Part shown: in pieces, positions 1 to 8,441 of the stretch
How the letters are laid out: each line of letters opens with the position of its first letter
How positions within the stretch are numbered: position 1 is the stretch's first letter
Assembly: GCA_024743095.1 (NCBI GenBank)
Contig: JANSXF010000030.1
Location: 1-46,127 of the forward strand
From: Flavobacteriaceae bacterium
Lineage (GTDB): Bacteria > Bacteroidota > Bacteroidia > Flavobacteriales > Flavobacteriaceae
DNA: 46,127 nucleotides
Direction of reading: 5' to 3'
Notes under the pieces: generated by a model
Told to the model about the DNA's origin: nothing
The model's database searches: none
Seen by the model: the letters and a program-made list of their open reading frames with translations, nothing else
Program-made: the position numbers and the translations under genes

Positions 1-597
1 AAAAGCGATGATACAGAAGCTTTTATCCAAGAGTTGGCCAAAGAAACCACAGCCATAGATGCGCAGACCATGTTGCACCCCAACATTAAGAAGGGATACG
101 AATCCAAAGGAAAGGATGTAATGTCCCAGGAAGGGGTTGAGGTAGTCGCCAAATATGATGGAGAATTGAGCGCAAATGAAGCTGCCTCCATCATTGCTAC
201 GGTTGAAGGCAAAGAGTTTTTACAAAACCCAAAAATGCACCAAGAAGTCTTTGGACCATTTTCGATGGTGGTACAATGTAAGGATGAAGCAGAACTGCTT
301 CAGATTATGGAAGGCTTGGAAGGCCAGTTGACAGGGACGCTTATTGCCGAGAAGGGTGATGGTACCAATCTCTTGGAAATTGTAGATGCGCTTCAGAACA
401 GAGTGGGGAGAATTATTTATAACGGAGTTCCAACCGGAGTGGAAGTATGCCCCTCCATGCAGCACGGAGGTCCTTACCCAGCATCAACGGATTCTAGGTT
501 TACTGCTGTGGGTATTCACTCAATCAAGCGTTGGGTAAGACCGATCAGTTATCAGTCCTTCCCAACAGAACTTTTGCCGGACCATCTAAAAAAATAG
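1..597 (+). CDS. alpha-ketoglutarate semialdehyde dehydrogenase (2,5-dioxovalerate dehydrogenase), C-terminal part
   Basis: The reading frame is open from base 1 to the TAG at 595-597, so only the last 198 codons of an aldehyde dehydrogenase are present; the catalytic Cys region lies off the left edge. The C-terminal third shows the aldehyde dehydrogenase motif HQEVFGPFS and a late block, PTGVEVCPSMQHGGPYPAS followed by DSRFTAVG and KRWVRPISYQ, which is typical of the NADP-dependent alpha-ketoglutarate semialdehyde dehydrogenases. These cytoplasmic enzymes oxidise the semialdehyde to alpha-ketoglutarate as the last step of hydroxyproline (or oxidative pentose/sugar acid) breakdown. The hydroxyproline epimerase gene starts 3 nt after its stop, so the two are almost surely co-transcribed, and hydroxyproline is the likely source of the substrate. 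Confidence 0.85.
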   Translation, partial: KSDDTEAFIQELAKETTAIDAQTMLHPNIKKGYESKGKDVMSQEGVEVVAKYDGELSANEAASIIATVEGKEFLQNPKMHQEVFGPFSMVVQCKDEAELLQIMEGLEGQLTGTLIAEKGDGTNLLEIVDALQNRVGRIIYNGVPTGVEVCPSMQHGGPYPASTDSRFTAVGIHSIKRWVRPISYQSFPTELLPDHLKK

Positions 598-600
598 CGA

Positions 601-1608
601 GTGGCCAGAAAAACATTTTTTTGTGTAGACGCACATACTTGCGGCAACCCGGTTAGGGTCGTGGCAGGAGGAGGTCCCAATCTGATGGGCAAGGATATGA
701 GCGAGAAGCGTCAGCATTTTTTGAAGGAATATGATTGGATTCGCTGTGGATTAATGTTTGAACCTCGGGGACATGATATGATGAGCGGAAGCATTTTGAT
801 GGCTCCGCACAATCCGGAAAATGATTTTGCCATCCTGTTTATAGAAACATCGGGCTGTTTGCCCATGTGCGGGCATGGCACCATTGGAACCATTACTGTT
901 GCGATTGAGGAAGGTTTGATCGTACCTAAAGTACCCGGCAAGATAAGAATGGAGGCACCTGCGGGATTGGTGGAAATCGAATATCAATTGACCGGTAAAA
1001 AGGTGGAATGGGTGAAGCTTGTGAACGTAAAATCGTATTTAGCGGCCGAGAATCTCACCGTTGAATGTCCGGAACTGGGTGAAATTACTTTTGATGTGGC
1101 CTACGGGGGTAATTACTACGCCATAGTAGACCCGCAGCAGAGATTTACGGGATTGGAAGATTATTCGGCAAGTCAAATCATCCAATTTTCGCAAGTGATC
1201 CGGAAACGAATCAATGAAAAGTATGCGGATAGGTTTGTGCATCCCGAGAACCCGACCATTAGGGACGTAAGCCATATGATGTGGACAGGTAATCCTTTGG
1301 ATGCCTCATCCTCGGGAAGGAACGCTGTTTTTTATGGGGACAAGGCCATAGACCGTTCGCCCTGTGGGACGGGAACATCGGCGCGTATGGCACAACTATA
1401 TGTAAAAGGGAAACTCGAATTGGGACAGCCCTTTGTCCACGAAAGCTTCATTGGGAGCAAATTTGTGGGGAAAGTTGAGGTAGAGACCACTTTGGATGGG
1501 AAACCCGCCATAGTTCCCAGTATTCAGGGTTGGGCACAGGTAATTGGCTACAACAATATTATAATAGATGATGATGATCCCTATGCACATGGGTTTCAAG
1601 TGTTGTAG
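601..1608 (+). CDS. 4-hydroxyproline 2-epimerase (proline racemase family)
   Basis: This 335-residue cytoplasmic enzyme belongs to the proline racemase superfamily. Both catalytic cysteines are present: Cys90 in the motif MCGHGTIG and Cys255 in DRSPCGTGTSA. Two cysteines mean an epimerase or racemase rather than a trans-3-hydroxyproline dehydratase, where the second Cys is replaced by Thr. The expected reaction is trans-4-hydroxy-L-proline to cis-4-hydroxy-D-proline, the first step of bacterial hydroxyproline catabolism. The adjoining semialdehyde dehydrogenase catalyses the last step and supports this over plain proline racemase. The start is GTG at 601, just behind the dehydrogenase stop; no ATG fits the conserved N-terminus (RKTFFCVDAHTCGNPVRVV). 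The D-hydroxyproline dehydrogenase and the deaminase of the pathway are not in this window. Confidence 0.9.
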   Translation: MARKTFFCVDAHTCGNPVRVVAGGGPNLMGKDMSEKRQHFLKEYDWIRCGLMFEPRGHDMMSGSILMAPHNPENDFAILFIETSGCLPMCGHGTIGTITVAIEEGLIVPKVPGKIRMEAPAGLVEIEYQLTGKKVEWVKLVNVKSYLAAENLTVECPELGEITFDVAYGGNYYAIVDPQQRFTGLEDYSASQIIQFSQVIRKRINEKYADRFVHPENPTIRDVSHMMWTGNPLDASSSGRNAVFYGDKAIDRSPCGTGTSARMAQLYVKGKLELGQPFVHESFIGSKFVGKVEVETTLDGKPAIVPSIQGWAQVIGYNNIIIDDDDPYAHGFQVL

Positions 1609-1671
1609 AAGTGTCATCAGATAGAAATAATGCAGCGTCCATATGGATACTGTAATCTTGAGATAATCAAT

Positions 1672-4032
1672 ATGAGACAGACGAAAGCAATCATTGTGAC
1701 ATTCTTCGTATTCTTTTTGTCCTTGAACTTGGTGAAGGCACAAGAAGAGGAAGAAGTGGTCAAAAAGGAAGTGTTGGAACTTCCTTCATTTGATGCCAAT
1801 ATGCCTCAATTGTACCACAAATATTTGATTGAAGTTGCGGATATTGAAGTGGAAACTAAAGTTGGGTACTTGCCAAGACTGCCTAGATATGTTGAGGGAA
1901 AGTTCAAAGCGGGAATCAAAACGGAAACCGTAAGGGTTATCTGGCCTGCCCCAACCGATAACAAGGAAGTTCTACGAGAAGGGCAATATGTGCTCGAGGG
2001 TAGCGTCCCCGGGACCGAGTTTCGACCTAAAGCCAAGGTAATTGTGAAACCTAGAGAGCATCGAGATGGTCACGCACGTACATTGGAAGTTTTTCCACTT
2101 GATGCGGTATCCCTGAACAAAACCACCAAAGGTGAGCCATCAAAATTTATCGAGAACCGGGATAAGTTTATCGGTACCCTTGTGGATACCAACCCGGATT
2201 CCTTTCTCTATATGTTTCGAAACGCCTTTGGACAAGAACAACCTGAAGGTGCTGAAGCTTTAGGGGTTTGGGACAGTCAGGAAACCAAGCTACGGGGGCA
2301 TGCTACGGGACATTACCTTAGTGCCATTGCCCAAGCCTATGCCAGTACTGGCCAAGACGATACATTGCGGGCCAAGTTCGGTGAAAAAATGGACTATATG
2401 GTGGAAGTGCTCTATGAACTTTCACAATTATCCGGTCGTCCCGATAAAAATGGAAACGGGTTTGTGGAAGACCCAACTGCTGTGCCTCCCGGTCCCGGGA
2501 AATCAACATACGATTCGGATTTGAGCGAAGATGGTATCCGAACCGATTATTGGAACTGGGGCAAAGGATTTATAAGCGCTTATCCCCCGGATCAATTTAT
2601 CATGTTGGAAAGTGGGGCAACTTATGGCACCCAGCCAACTCAGGTGTGGGCACCCTACTACACATTACATAAAATACTGGCAGGGTTACTGGATGTTTAT
2701 GAGGTCAGCGGAGATAAAAGAGCTTTGGAAATTGCGAAGGGAATGGGCGATTGGGTGTATGCCAGGTTAAGTCAATTATCCACGGATACCCTTATTGGGA
2801 TGTGGAACACCTATATCGCTGGAGAGTTTGGTGGTATGAACGAAGCTATGGCACGATTGGACAGAATTGCCGATGAGCCCCGATACCTGAAAGTCGCACA
2901 GTTGTTCGATAATATTAAAATGTTTTTTGGAGATGCAGAACATTCACATGGTCTGGCCAAAAATGTGGACACTTTTCGAGGGCTGCATGCCAATCAGCAT
3001 ATACCTCAGGTTATGGGAGCCCTTGAGATTTATCGAGATACTGGCCTACTGGAATACTACCAAGTTGCGGACAATTTCTGGTACAAGGTGAAGAACGATT
3101 ACATGTACAGTATTGGCGGAGTGGCCGGTGCCAGCAACCCCACCAATCCGGAATGCTTTATTGGGCAGCCCGCGACCTTGTACGAAAACGGATTTTCCTC
3201 GGGCGGTCAGAATGAGACATGTGCCTCCTACAACATGCTAAAGCTTACCAGAAACTTATTTCTGTTCGATCAACGGACAGAGTATATGGATTATTACGAG
3301 CGTGCTCTGTACAACCATATATTGGCATCGGTGGCCGAGGACAGTCCTGCTAACACCTATCATGTGCCTTTACGACCAGGTTCGATCAAAGATTTTGGTA
3401 ACCCTAAAATGTCCGGTTTTACGTGTTGCAATGGTACCGCCCTTGAAAGTAATACCAAATTTCAGAACTCCATATATTTTAAGAGTGAGGATAACAGTGG
3501 ACTTTACGTGAATTTGTTTGTCCCTTCCACTTTAGCTTGGACGGACAAAGCAATTATCCTTCACCAAGAAACTGATTTTCCAAAGGCCGACCAAATCAAG
3601 TTGATCGTAGAGGGCAACGGTAGATTTGATTTGAAAATCCGTATCCCTCAATGGGCTGAGAGTGGGGTTGCTGTAAGGGTTAATGGGGAGTTAGAAGAGG
3701 TGGAAACTGTTCCGGGAACCTATTTGACCATAAGCCGTAACTGGAAAAATGGCGATACGGTCGAGTTAAAATTGCCTTTTCAATTTCATTTGGACCCTGT
3801 AATGGATCAGCAAAACATAGCCAGTCTTTTTTATGGTCCCATTCTATTGGCGGCTCAGGAGGAAGGGCCACGAAACGATTGGAGAAAAATCACGCTGAAT
3901 GCAAAGGACTTGGGTCAAACCATTGAGGGAGACCCCAGGACTTTAGATTTTACTATTGATGGTATAAGGTTTAAACCTTTTTATGAAACGTATGGAAACC
4001 ATTCAGTTTATCTGGATATTACATTGGAATAA
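1672..4032 (+). CDS. secreted GH127/GH146-type beta-L-arabinofuranosidase
   Basis: The frame opens at 1630, but ATG 1672 gives a proper signal peptide (MRQTKAIIVTFFVFFLSLN, then LVKA before a Gln) and is preferred, giving 786 residues. About residues 25-125 look like a bacterial Ig-like domain; the rest is the (alpha/alpha)6 plus beta-sandwich catalytic part of the former DUF1680 group. The metal and catalytic residues of this group are visible: Glu515 and Cys517 in QNETCASYN, the pair Cys585-Cys586 in GFTCCNG, and a likely acid/base Glu494 in PECF. In characterised members the first Cys of the pair is the nucleophile on a Zn-Cys3-Glu site. The enzyme should release beta-linked L-arabinofuranose outside the cytoplasm. 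It follows the hydroxyproline epimerase by 63 nt and precedes the DUF885 gene by 44 nt. GH127 versus GH146 cannot be settled by eye. Confidence 0.82.
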   Translation: MRQTKAIIVTFFVFFLSLNLVKAQEEEEVVKKEVLELPSFDANMPQLYHKYLIEVADIEVETKVGYLPRLPRYVEGKFKAGIKTETVRVIWPAPTDNKEVLREGQYVLEGSVPGTEFRPKAKVIVKPREHRDGHARTLEVFPLDAVSLNKTTKGEPSKFIENRDKFIGTLVDTNPDSFLYMFRNAFGQEQPEGAEALGVWDSQETKLRGHATGHYLSAIAQAYASTGQDDTLRAKFGEKMDYMVEVLYELSQLSGRPDKNGNGFVEDPTAVPPGPGKSTYDSDLSEDGIRTDYWNWGKGFISAYPPDQFIMLESGATYGTQPTQVWAPYYTLHKILAGLLDVYEVSGDKRALEIAKGMGDWVYARLSQLSTDTLIGMWNTYIAGEFGGMNEAMARLDRIADEPRYLKVAQLFDNIKMFFGDAEHSHGLAKNVDTFRGLHANQHIPQVMGALEIYRDTGLLEYYQVADNFWYKVKNDYMYSIGGVAGASNPTNPECFIGQPATLYENGFSSGGQNETCASYNMLKLTRNLFLFDQRTEYMDYYERALYNHILASVAEDSPANTYHVPLRPGSIKDFGNPKMSGFTCCNGTALESNTKFQNSIYFKSEDNSGLYVNLFVPSTLAWTDKAIILHQETDFPKADQIKLIVEGNGRFDLKIRIPQWAESGVAVRVNGELEEVETVPGTYLTISRNWKNGDTVELKLPFQFHLDPVMDQQNIASLFYGPILLAAQEEGPRNDWRKITLNAKDLGQTIEGDPRTLDFTIDGIRFKPFYETYGNHSVYLDITLE

Positions 4033-4076
4033 CCAATTGCTGCTTTTAGGGTAGCATCAAACTAAATAAAAACAAT

Positions 4077-5774
4077 ATGTGTTTTAAAAAAGCAGGAATC
4101 TTTATCACGGCTTTGATAGGGTCGTTGGCGACAGCACAAAACAGCAAATTGGCCGATTTGGTAACAGAGTTTGAAGCAGATAACTGGGCTCTTAACAGAA
4201 CTTACATTGTGAACGAATCCCAAGAGTATTATCAACGATACACCAAATTCTATTCGGGTTGGGAAAAAAAGATGGCGGATATAGATTTCTCCGCATTGTC
4301 CCAACAAGGTAAAGTGGATTATGTTCTTCTGAAGAGTTTGATGCAAAAGCAGGCGTATTTTTTAAATCAGGATTATGATGGATTTAAAGAAGTATCGGAA
4401 GTAACGAGTTTTGCTAATGATATATTCCCGTTTATACAGGAACGCAGAAGAGGCAAAAAGCCAGATGCAAAACAACTGGCCCAGACTTTTCAAGATGCTA
4501 CTGCCGCAATCGACTCGGAAATGGAGTCATGGAAAAGCAAACCTTTCAAAGATTGGCAAACAGCGGATAAAGCTTCGGGACTTATTGTTTCGCTCCAAAA
4601 GGGACTGGAAGAGGCATACAAGTTTTATTACGGATACGACCCCGATTTTACCTGGTGGGTAGAAAAGCCGTATCAAAAACTAAACGAAAAATTAACGGCC
4701 TATGCCGAATTCCTTAAGGAAAACTATTCGGAAGGCAGTGTTAAGGACGACGGTAGCGGTATTATAGGCAAGCCAGTGGGTGAAGCAGCACTCAAGGAAA
4801 GTTTGGCGTTGGAATTTATTCCCTATTCCCCCGAACAACTTATTCAAACGGCAGAGGAACAATTTGAATGGTGCAAAAACGAGATGATCAAGGCTTCTCG
4901 GGAAATGGGGTACGGCAAGGATTGGAAAAAAGCGTTGGAGCATGTGAAGAATACCTACGTGCCTGCAGGAGAGCAACCACAGGCAATTATGGACCTGTAT
5001 TCCCATTCCGTCGATTTTATAGAGGAAAGGGATCTGATCACGTTGCCCGAGCTTGCCAAGGAAACTTGGGGTATGCAAATGATGAGCCCGGAAAGACAAA
5101 AGGTAAGCCCATTCTTTTTGGGTGGACGGGATATTATCATCTCGTATCCCACCATGGAAATGGACCATAACGACAAGTTGATGAGCATGCGGGGAAACAA
5201 TCCGAATTTCTCTTTTCCTACCGTGCAGCACGAACTCCTTCCCGGTCACAACCTTCAATATTTCATGACGAGCCGTCATAAGAGTTATCGTAGACCATTT
5301 TCTACACCTTTTTGGACAGAAGGTTGGTCATTGTATTGGGAAATCATTCTCTGGAACAAGGAGTTTCCACAGACCCCCGAACAAAAAATGGGCATGCTTT
5401 TTTGGAGAATCCATCGATGTGCCCGAATCATCTTCTCGCTCAAGTTCCATCTAGGTGAGATGACTCCGCAAGAATGTATAGATCTTTTGGTAGATGAGGT
5501 AGGGCACGAATATGCCAATGCGGAAGCGGAAGTAAGAAGATCGTTCACTACAAGTTACCCGCCGTTGTACCAATTGGCCTACATGATGGGAGGTTTACAG
5601 TTTTATGCATTGAGGAACGAAATGTTGGAAAAAGGTTGGACAGAAAAGCAATTTCATGACCGGGTAATGTTGGAAGGCCGTATGCCGGTTGAAATACTAA
5701 GGGCTTTATTGCAAGACCTTCCTTTGAATAAAAACTACAAAACCAAATGGAAATTTTCCACCGAGTTCAATTAA
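4077..5774 (+). CDS. secreted DUF885-family metallopeptidase
   Basis: The 565-residue protein starts with a signal peptide (MCFKKAGIFITALIGSLATA before QN) and belongs to the DUF885 family, which is thought to be zinc-dependent peptidases. The zinc motif is seen as HELLPGH at residues 385-391, followed by a downstream Glu415 in EGWSLYWE, the arrangement expected for a gluzincin-like site. Length is normal for the family. It lies 44 nt behind the arabinofuranosidase gene on the same strand and is followed by the converging araR gene. The likely role is hydrolysis of peptides in the periplasm or outside. Next to hydroxyproline genes it may open hydroxyproline-containing peptides, but that substrate is inference from position only. 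Confidence 0.75.
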   Translation: MCFKKAGIFITALIGSLATAQNSKLADLVTEFEADNWALNRTYIVNESQEYYQRYTKFYSGWEKKMADIDFSALSQQGKVDYVLLKSLMQKQAYFLNQDYDGFKEVSEVTSFANDIFPFIQERRRGKKPDAKQLAQTFQDATAAIDSEMESWKSKPFKDWQTADKASGLIVSLQKGLEEAYKFYYGYDPDFTWWVEKPYQKLNEKLTAYAEFLKENYSEGSVKDDGSGIIGKPVGEAALKESLALEFIPYSPEQLIQTAEEQFEWCKNEMIKASREMGYGKDWKKALEHVKNTYVPAGEQPQAIMDLYSHSVDFIEERDLITLPELAKETWGMQMMSPERQKVSPFFLGGRDIIISYPTMEMDHNDKLMSMRGNNPNFSFPTVQHELLPGHNLQYFMTSRHKSYRRPFSTPFWTEGWSLYWEIILWNKEFPQTPEQKMGMLFWRIHRCARIIFSLKFHLGEMTPQECIDLLVDEVGHEYANAEAEVRRSFTTSYPPLYQLAYMMGGLQFYALRNEMLEKGWTEKQFHDRVMLEGRMPVEILRALLQDLPLNKNYKTKWKFSTEFN

Positions 5775-5820
5775 GGTAGTTCCCCGACCCAAACCGGAGT
5801 AGAGGATAGTAAGAACGGGT

Positions 5821-6555
5821 TTAGATCTTGAAGATAAACCCGTCTTCCTCCACTTTTTTCTCGTATTTGTCCTTATCAAAAACATACAGGTAGGCGCCCT
5901 TTCTGGATACGCTCATATCTTTTTCATCCAGTTTTATGAGCACATCCAACGAATTGATCTTGTTGATAAAGTTTCGCTTGTCCAATTTCTTGTCCAAAAT
6001 GGATTCATATAAATTTTGAAGCTGTCGCATGGTGAACTTCTCCGGAAGCAGTTCAAAGCCAATAGGTTTGCTCAAGGCACGCCTTTTTAAACGGGCCTTG
6101 GCCTTTTGTACCATTTCATTGTGGTCAAAGATCAATTCCGGCGCTTCCGAGATATCGAACCAGTGCGCAGAATCAATCTGAATACCGTCAAAATGGTGAC
6201 TGTCCACATCAATGAGCGCATAGTAGGCGACCGAAATGGTGCGTTGCCCCGGGTCCCTATCAATTTTGCTGTACGTGTGTATTTGTTCTAGATAGATGTC
6301 GTTCAAACCGGTCAAAGTTTCCAAAACCCTTACCGCAGCCTCATCAAGGTTCTCATTTTTTTTAAGGAAACCCCCGATCAAGGACCATTTGCCCTTTTCG
6401 GGTTCAAAATTTCTTTTGATCAATAAAATTTTCAGATTTTCCTTATCAAACCCAAAGATGATACAGTCGACGGCAAGTAAAACCTGATCTTCTTTTTGAT
6501 AATAATTCAGATGATTGTTCAGGTTTTCTGAAACTTCTACGTCTTCTTCCATCAT
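5821..6555 (-). CDS. araR: AraR-like transcriptional regulator of the Nudix (NrtR) family
   Basis: The 244-residue protein has an N-terminal Nudix fold (about residues 20-150) and a C-terminal winged-helix region of the NrtR type. The Nudix box is degenerate: GGFLKKNENLDEAAVRVLET has R-V-L-E-T-L where active hydrolases have R-E-x-x-E-E, so it should be a sensor and not an enzyme. Nudix-type AraR proteins are the known L-arabinose-responsive regulators of Bacteroidetes. The gene stands head-to-head with the arabinose operon (341 nt between start codons), which fits local control. I chose the double Met at 6555 and not the in-frame upstream Met at 6615, because the first 20 residues of the longer version are hydrophobic and unlike the family. 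Confidence 0.85.
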   Translation of the reverse strand: MMEEDVEVSENLNNHLNYYQKEDQVLLAVDCIIFGFDKENLKILLIKRNFEPEKGKWSLIGGFLKKNENLDEAAVRVLETLTGLNDIYLEQIHTYSKIDRDPGQRTISVAYYALIDVDSHHFDGIQIDSAHWFDISEAPELIFDHNEMVQKAKARLKRRALSKPIGFELLPEKFTMRQLQNLYESILDKKLDKRNFINKINSLDVLIKLDEKDMSVSRKGAYLYVFDKDKYEKKVEEDGFIFKI

Positions 6556-6805
6556 TTTAAATAGAATAAATATCTCACAGCTAAAATATAAACAATTATT
6601 AAATAGTTGGATCAAACCGAAATGTTGTACGGTGCGTATAGGGTATACCGCTGGAACCGTTTATCTGTATTGGTTGTATCTTATATTTTAAGTATTGATT
6701 TTGAGGGACATGTGTAATCAGTACCATGAATGTGAAAATTGGATTAACATTTTTTTGCATTAAATAAAAAACTTTCGTTAATTTATAAATGTAAAAAAAA
6801 CACTT

Positions 6806-6836
6806 ATAGGATTTGAGAAGCACAGGCAAATCCTAT
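6806..6836. promoter_or_regulatory. 10-bp perfect inverted repeat, candidate AraR operator or leader hairpin
   Basis: ATAGGATTTG at 6806-6815 and its exact reverse complement CAAATCCTAT at 6827-6836 flank an 11-nt spacer. It is 60 nt before the GH51 start codon and is the strongest dyad in the araR-ara intergenic region. The left arm also contains TAGGATTTG, one base longer than the Bacteroidetes -7 box TAnnTTTG. It could be the AraR operator or an RNA hairpin in the leader. I did not see the same arms before other genes of the window. Confidence 0.5.
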
Positions 6837-6896
6837 GTGTATTTGGTAATTTTTGAAGACTTCCATTTTGGTCCAAGTTTTTTAAAGTCAACGCAC

Positions 6897-8435
6897 ATGA
6901 AAAAAATTAACTACCCATCGGTTATTTTGACCATGCTATGCACTTTTTCAATGCTAGCGCAAGAACCGATACAAGTAAAAGTGATGCCCGATTCCGAGGC
7001 ACCAATAATCAGTAAACATATTTACGGCCACTTTGCCGAACATCTTGGACGATGTATTTATGACGGACTTTATGTAGGCGAAGAAAACAAGGTGATTCCA
7101 AATACCGAAGGAGTTCGAAATGATATCATTGCAGCACTGAAAGAACTCAATATTCCAAATTTAAGATGGCCGGGGGGCTGTTTTGCCGACACCTATCATT
7201 GGAAAGATGGTGTGGGTCCCAAAGAGAACCGACCGACCATGGTAAACAGGTGGTGGGGCGGAACAACCGAGGACAATAGCTTTGGAACCCATAATTTTTT
7301 AAATCTCTGCGAAGAATTGGGGGCAGAGCCTTATCTATCCGCAAATGTAGGTAGCGGTACAGTGCAGGAGTTGATAGATTGGGTCCAGTATACCAATCAT
7401 GATGGGGTAAGTCCAATGGCCGATTGGCGCCGTGAAAATGGAAGGGAAAATCCATGGAGGGTAAAATATTGGGGCGTTGGCAATGAAACTTGGGGATGTG
7501 GAGGAAACATGACCGCGGAATATTATGCCGACATCTATCGTCAATATGCCACTTTTATGCCCGGTTGGTCCGGTGAGACCGAGGTGTATAGAATTGCGTC
7601 AGGCGCATCGGAAGATGATTATCATTGGACCGAAACCTTGATGAAAAACGTTCCTCACCATTTAATGGAAGCTGTAGCCCTTCACGATTATGCTGTTTTT
7701 GATTGGTCAGATAAAGGTCCATCCGTAAATTTTGATGATGAAATCTATTTCAAATCCATGGAGCAGGCTTTGAATATGGAGGAGTATGTTACCAAGCATA
7801 TCGAGATTATGGATAAATACGACCCCGATGGAAATGTTGCCCTTTTTGTGGATGAATGGGGCGGTTGGTACGATGCGGAACCCGAAGTAAAAAACGGGGT
7901 GCTTTACCAACAAAATACCATCAGGGATGTCATTATTGCCGGAACCGTGTTAAATACATTCAACAATCATGCAAAAAGGGTGAAAATGGCAAATTTGGCG
8001 CAAATGGTAAATGTCTTGCAAGCCGTAATCCTCACCGACGAAGAGAAAATGATAAAGACCCCTACCTACCATGTGATGCACATGTACAAAGTGCATCAGG
8101 ACGCTCGGTTGTTACCATCCAAAATTGAAACAAATAATGAGTTTAGAGGGCTTCCTGCCCTTTCTGTGTCAGCATCGGAAAAGGAAGGCGTAACCCATAT
8201 CTCTTTGGTGAACATAGACCCTGAAAACGATATGCTTGTGGAGTTGGATGCTTCCGAATTGGATATCAAGAGTATTCAGGGTCAGATATTGACCTCCGAT
8301 AAATTACAGGACCATAATTCCTTTGATGACCCCGAAAAAGTGGTTCCGCAGCAATTTAAGGCGGCTAAACTAAAAAAGGGAAAGGTTACTCTCACCATAC
8401 CCGCACATTCACTCATCGTATTACAGGGAAAATAG
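6897..8435 (+). CDS. exported GH51 alpha-L-arabinofuranosidase
   Basis: ATG 6897 begins a signal peptide (MKKINYPSVILTMLCTFSML, then AQE), so it is preferred to the longer in-frame start at 6813; the protein is 512 residues. GH51 landmarks are clear: NLRWPGGCFADTYHW early in the barrel, the acid/base Glu197 in GVGNETWG, and the nucleophile Glu320 in VDEWGGWY. The C-terminal beta-sandwich ends in the usual PAHSLIVL pattern. The enzyme releases alpha-linked L-arabinofuranose from arabinan, arabinoxylan or arabinosylated protein, most likely in the periplasm. It is the first gene of the arabinose operon, and the next gene starts 6 nt after its stop. Confidence 0.92.
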   Translation: MKKINYPSVILTMLCTFSMLAQEPIQVKVMPDSEAPIISKHIYGHFAEHLGRCIYDGLYVGEENKVIPNTEGVRNDIIAALKELNIPNLRWPGGCFADTYHWKDGVGPKENRPTMVNRWWGGTTEDNSFGTHNFLNLCEELGAEPYLSANVGSGTVQELIDWVQYTNHDGVSPMADWRRENGRENPWRVKYWGVGNETWGCGGNMTAEYYADIYRQYATFMPGWSGETEVYRIASGASEDDYHWTETLMKNVPHHLMEAVALHDYAVFDWSDKGPSVNFDDEIYFKSMEQALNMEEYVTKHIEIMDKYDPDGNVALFVDEWGGWYDAEPEVKNGVLYQQNTIRDVIIAGTVLNTFNNHAKRVKMANLAQMVNVLQAVILTDEEKMIKTPTYHVMHMYKVHQDARLLPSKIETNNEFRGLPALSVSASEKEGVTHISLVNIDPENDMLVELDASELDIKSIQGQILTSDKLQDHNSFDDPEKVVPQQFKAAKLKKGKVTLTIPAHSLIVLQGK

Positions 8436-8441
8436 GATACC

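Noticed and set aside
4692..5279. Long antisense open frame (195 codons) inside the DUF885 gene
   Set aside because: It lies entirely within a well-supported gene, has no recognisable motif, and its sequence looks like a reversed shadow of the DUF885 coding frame.
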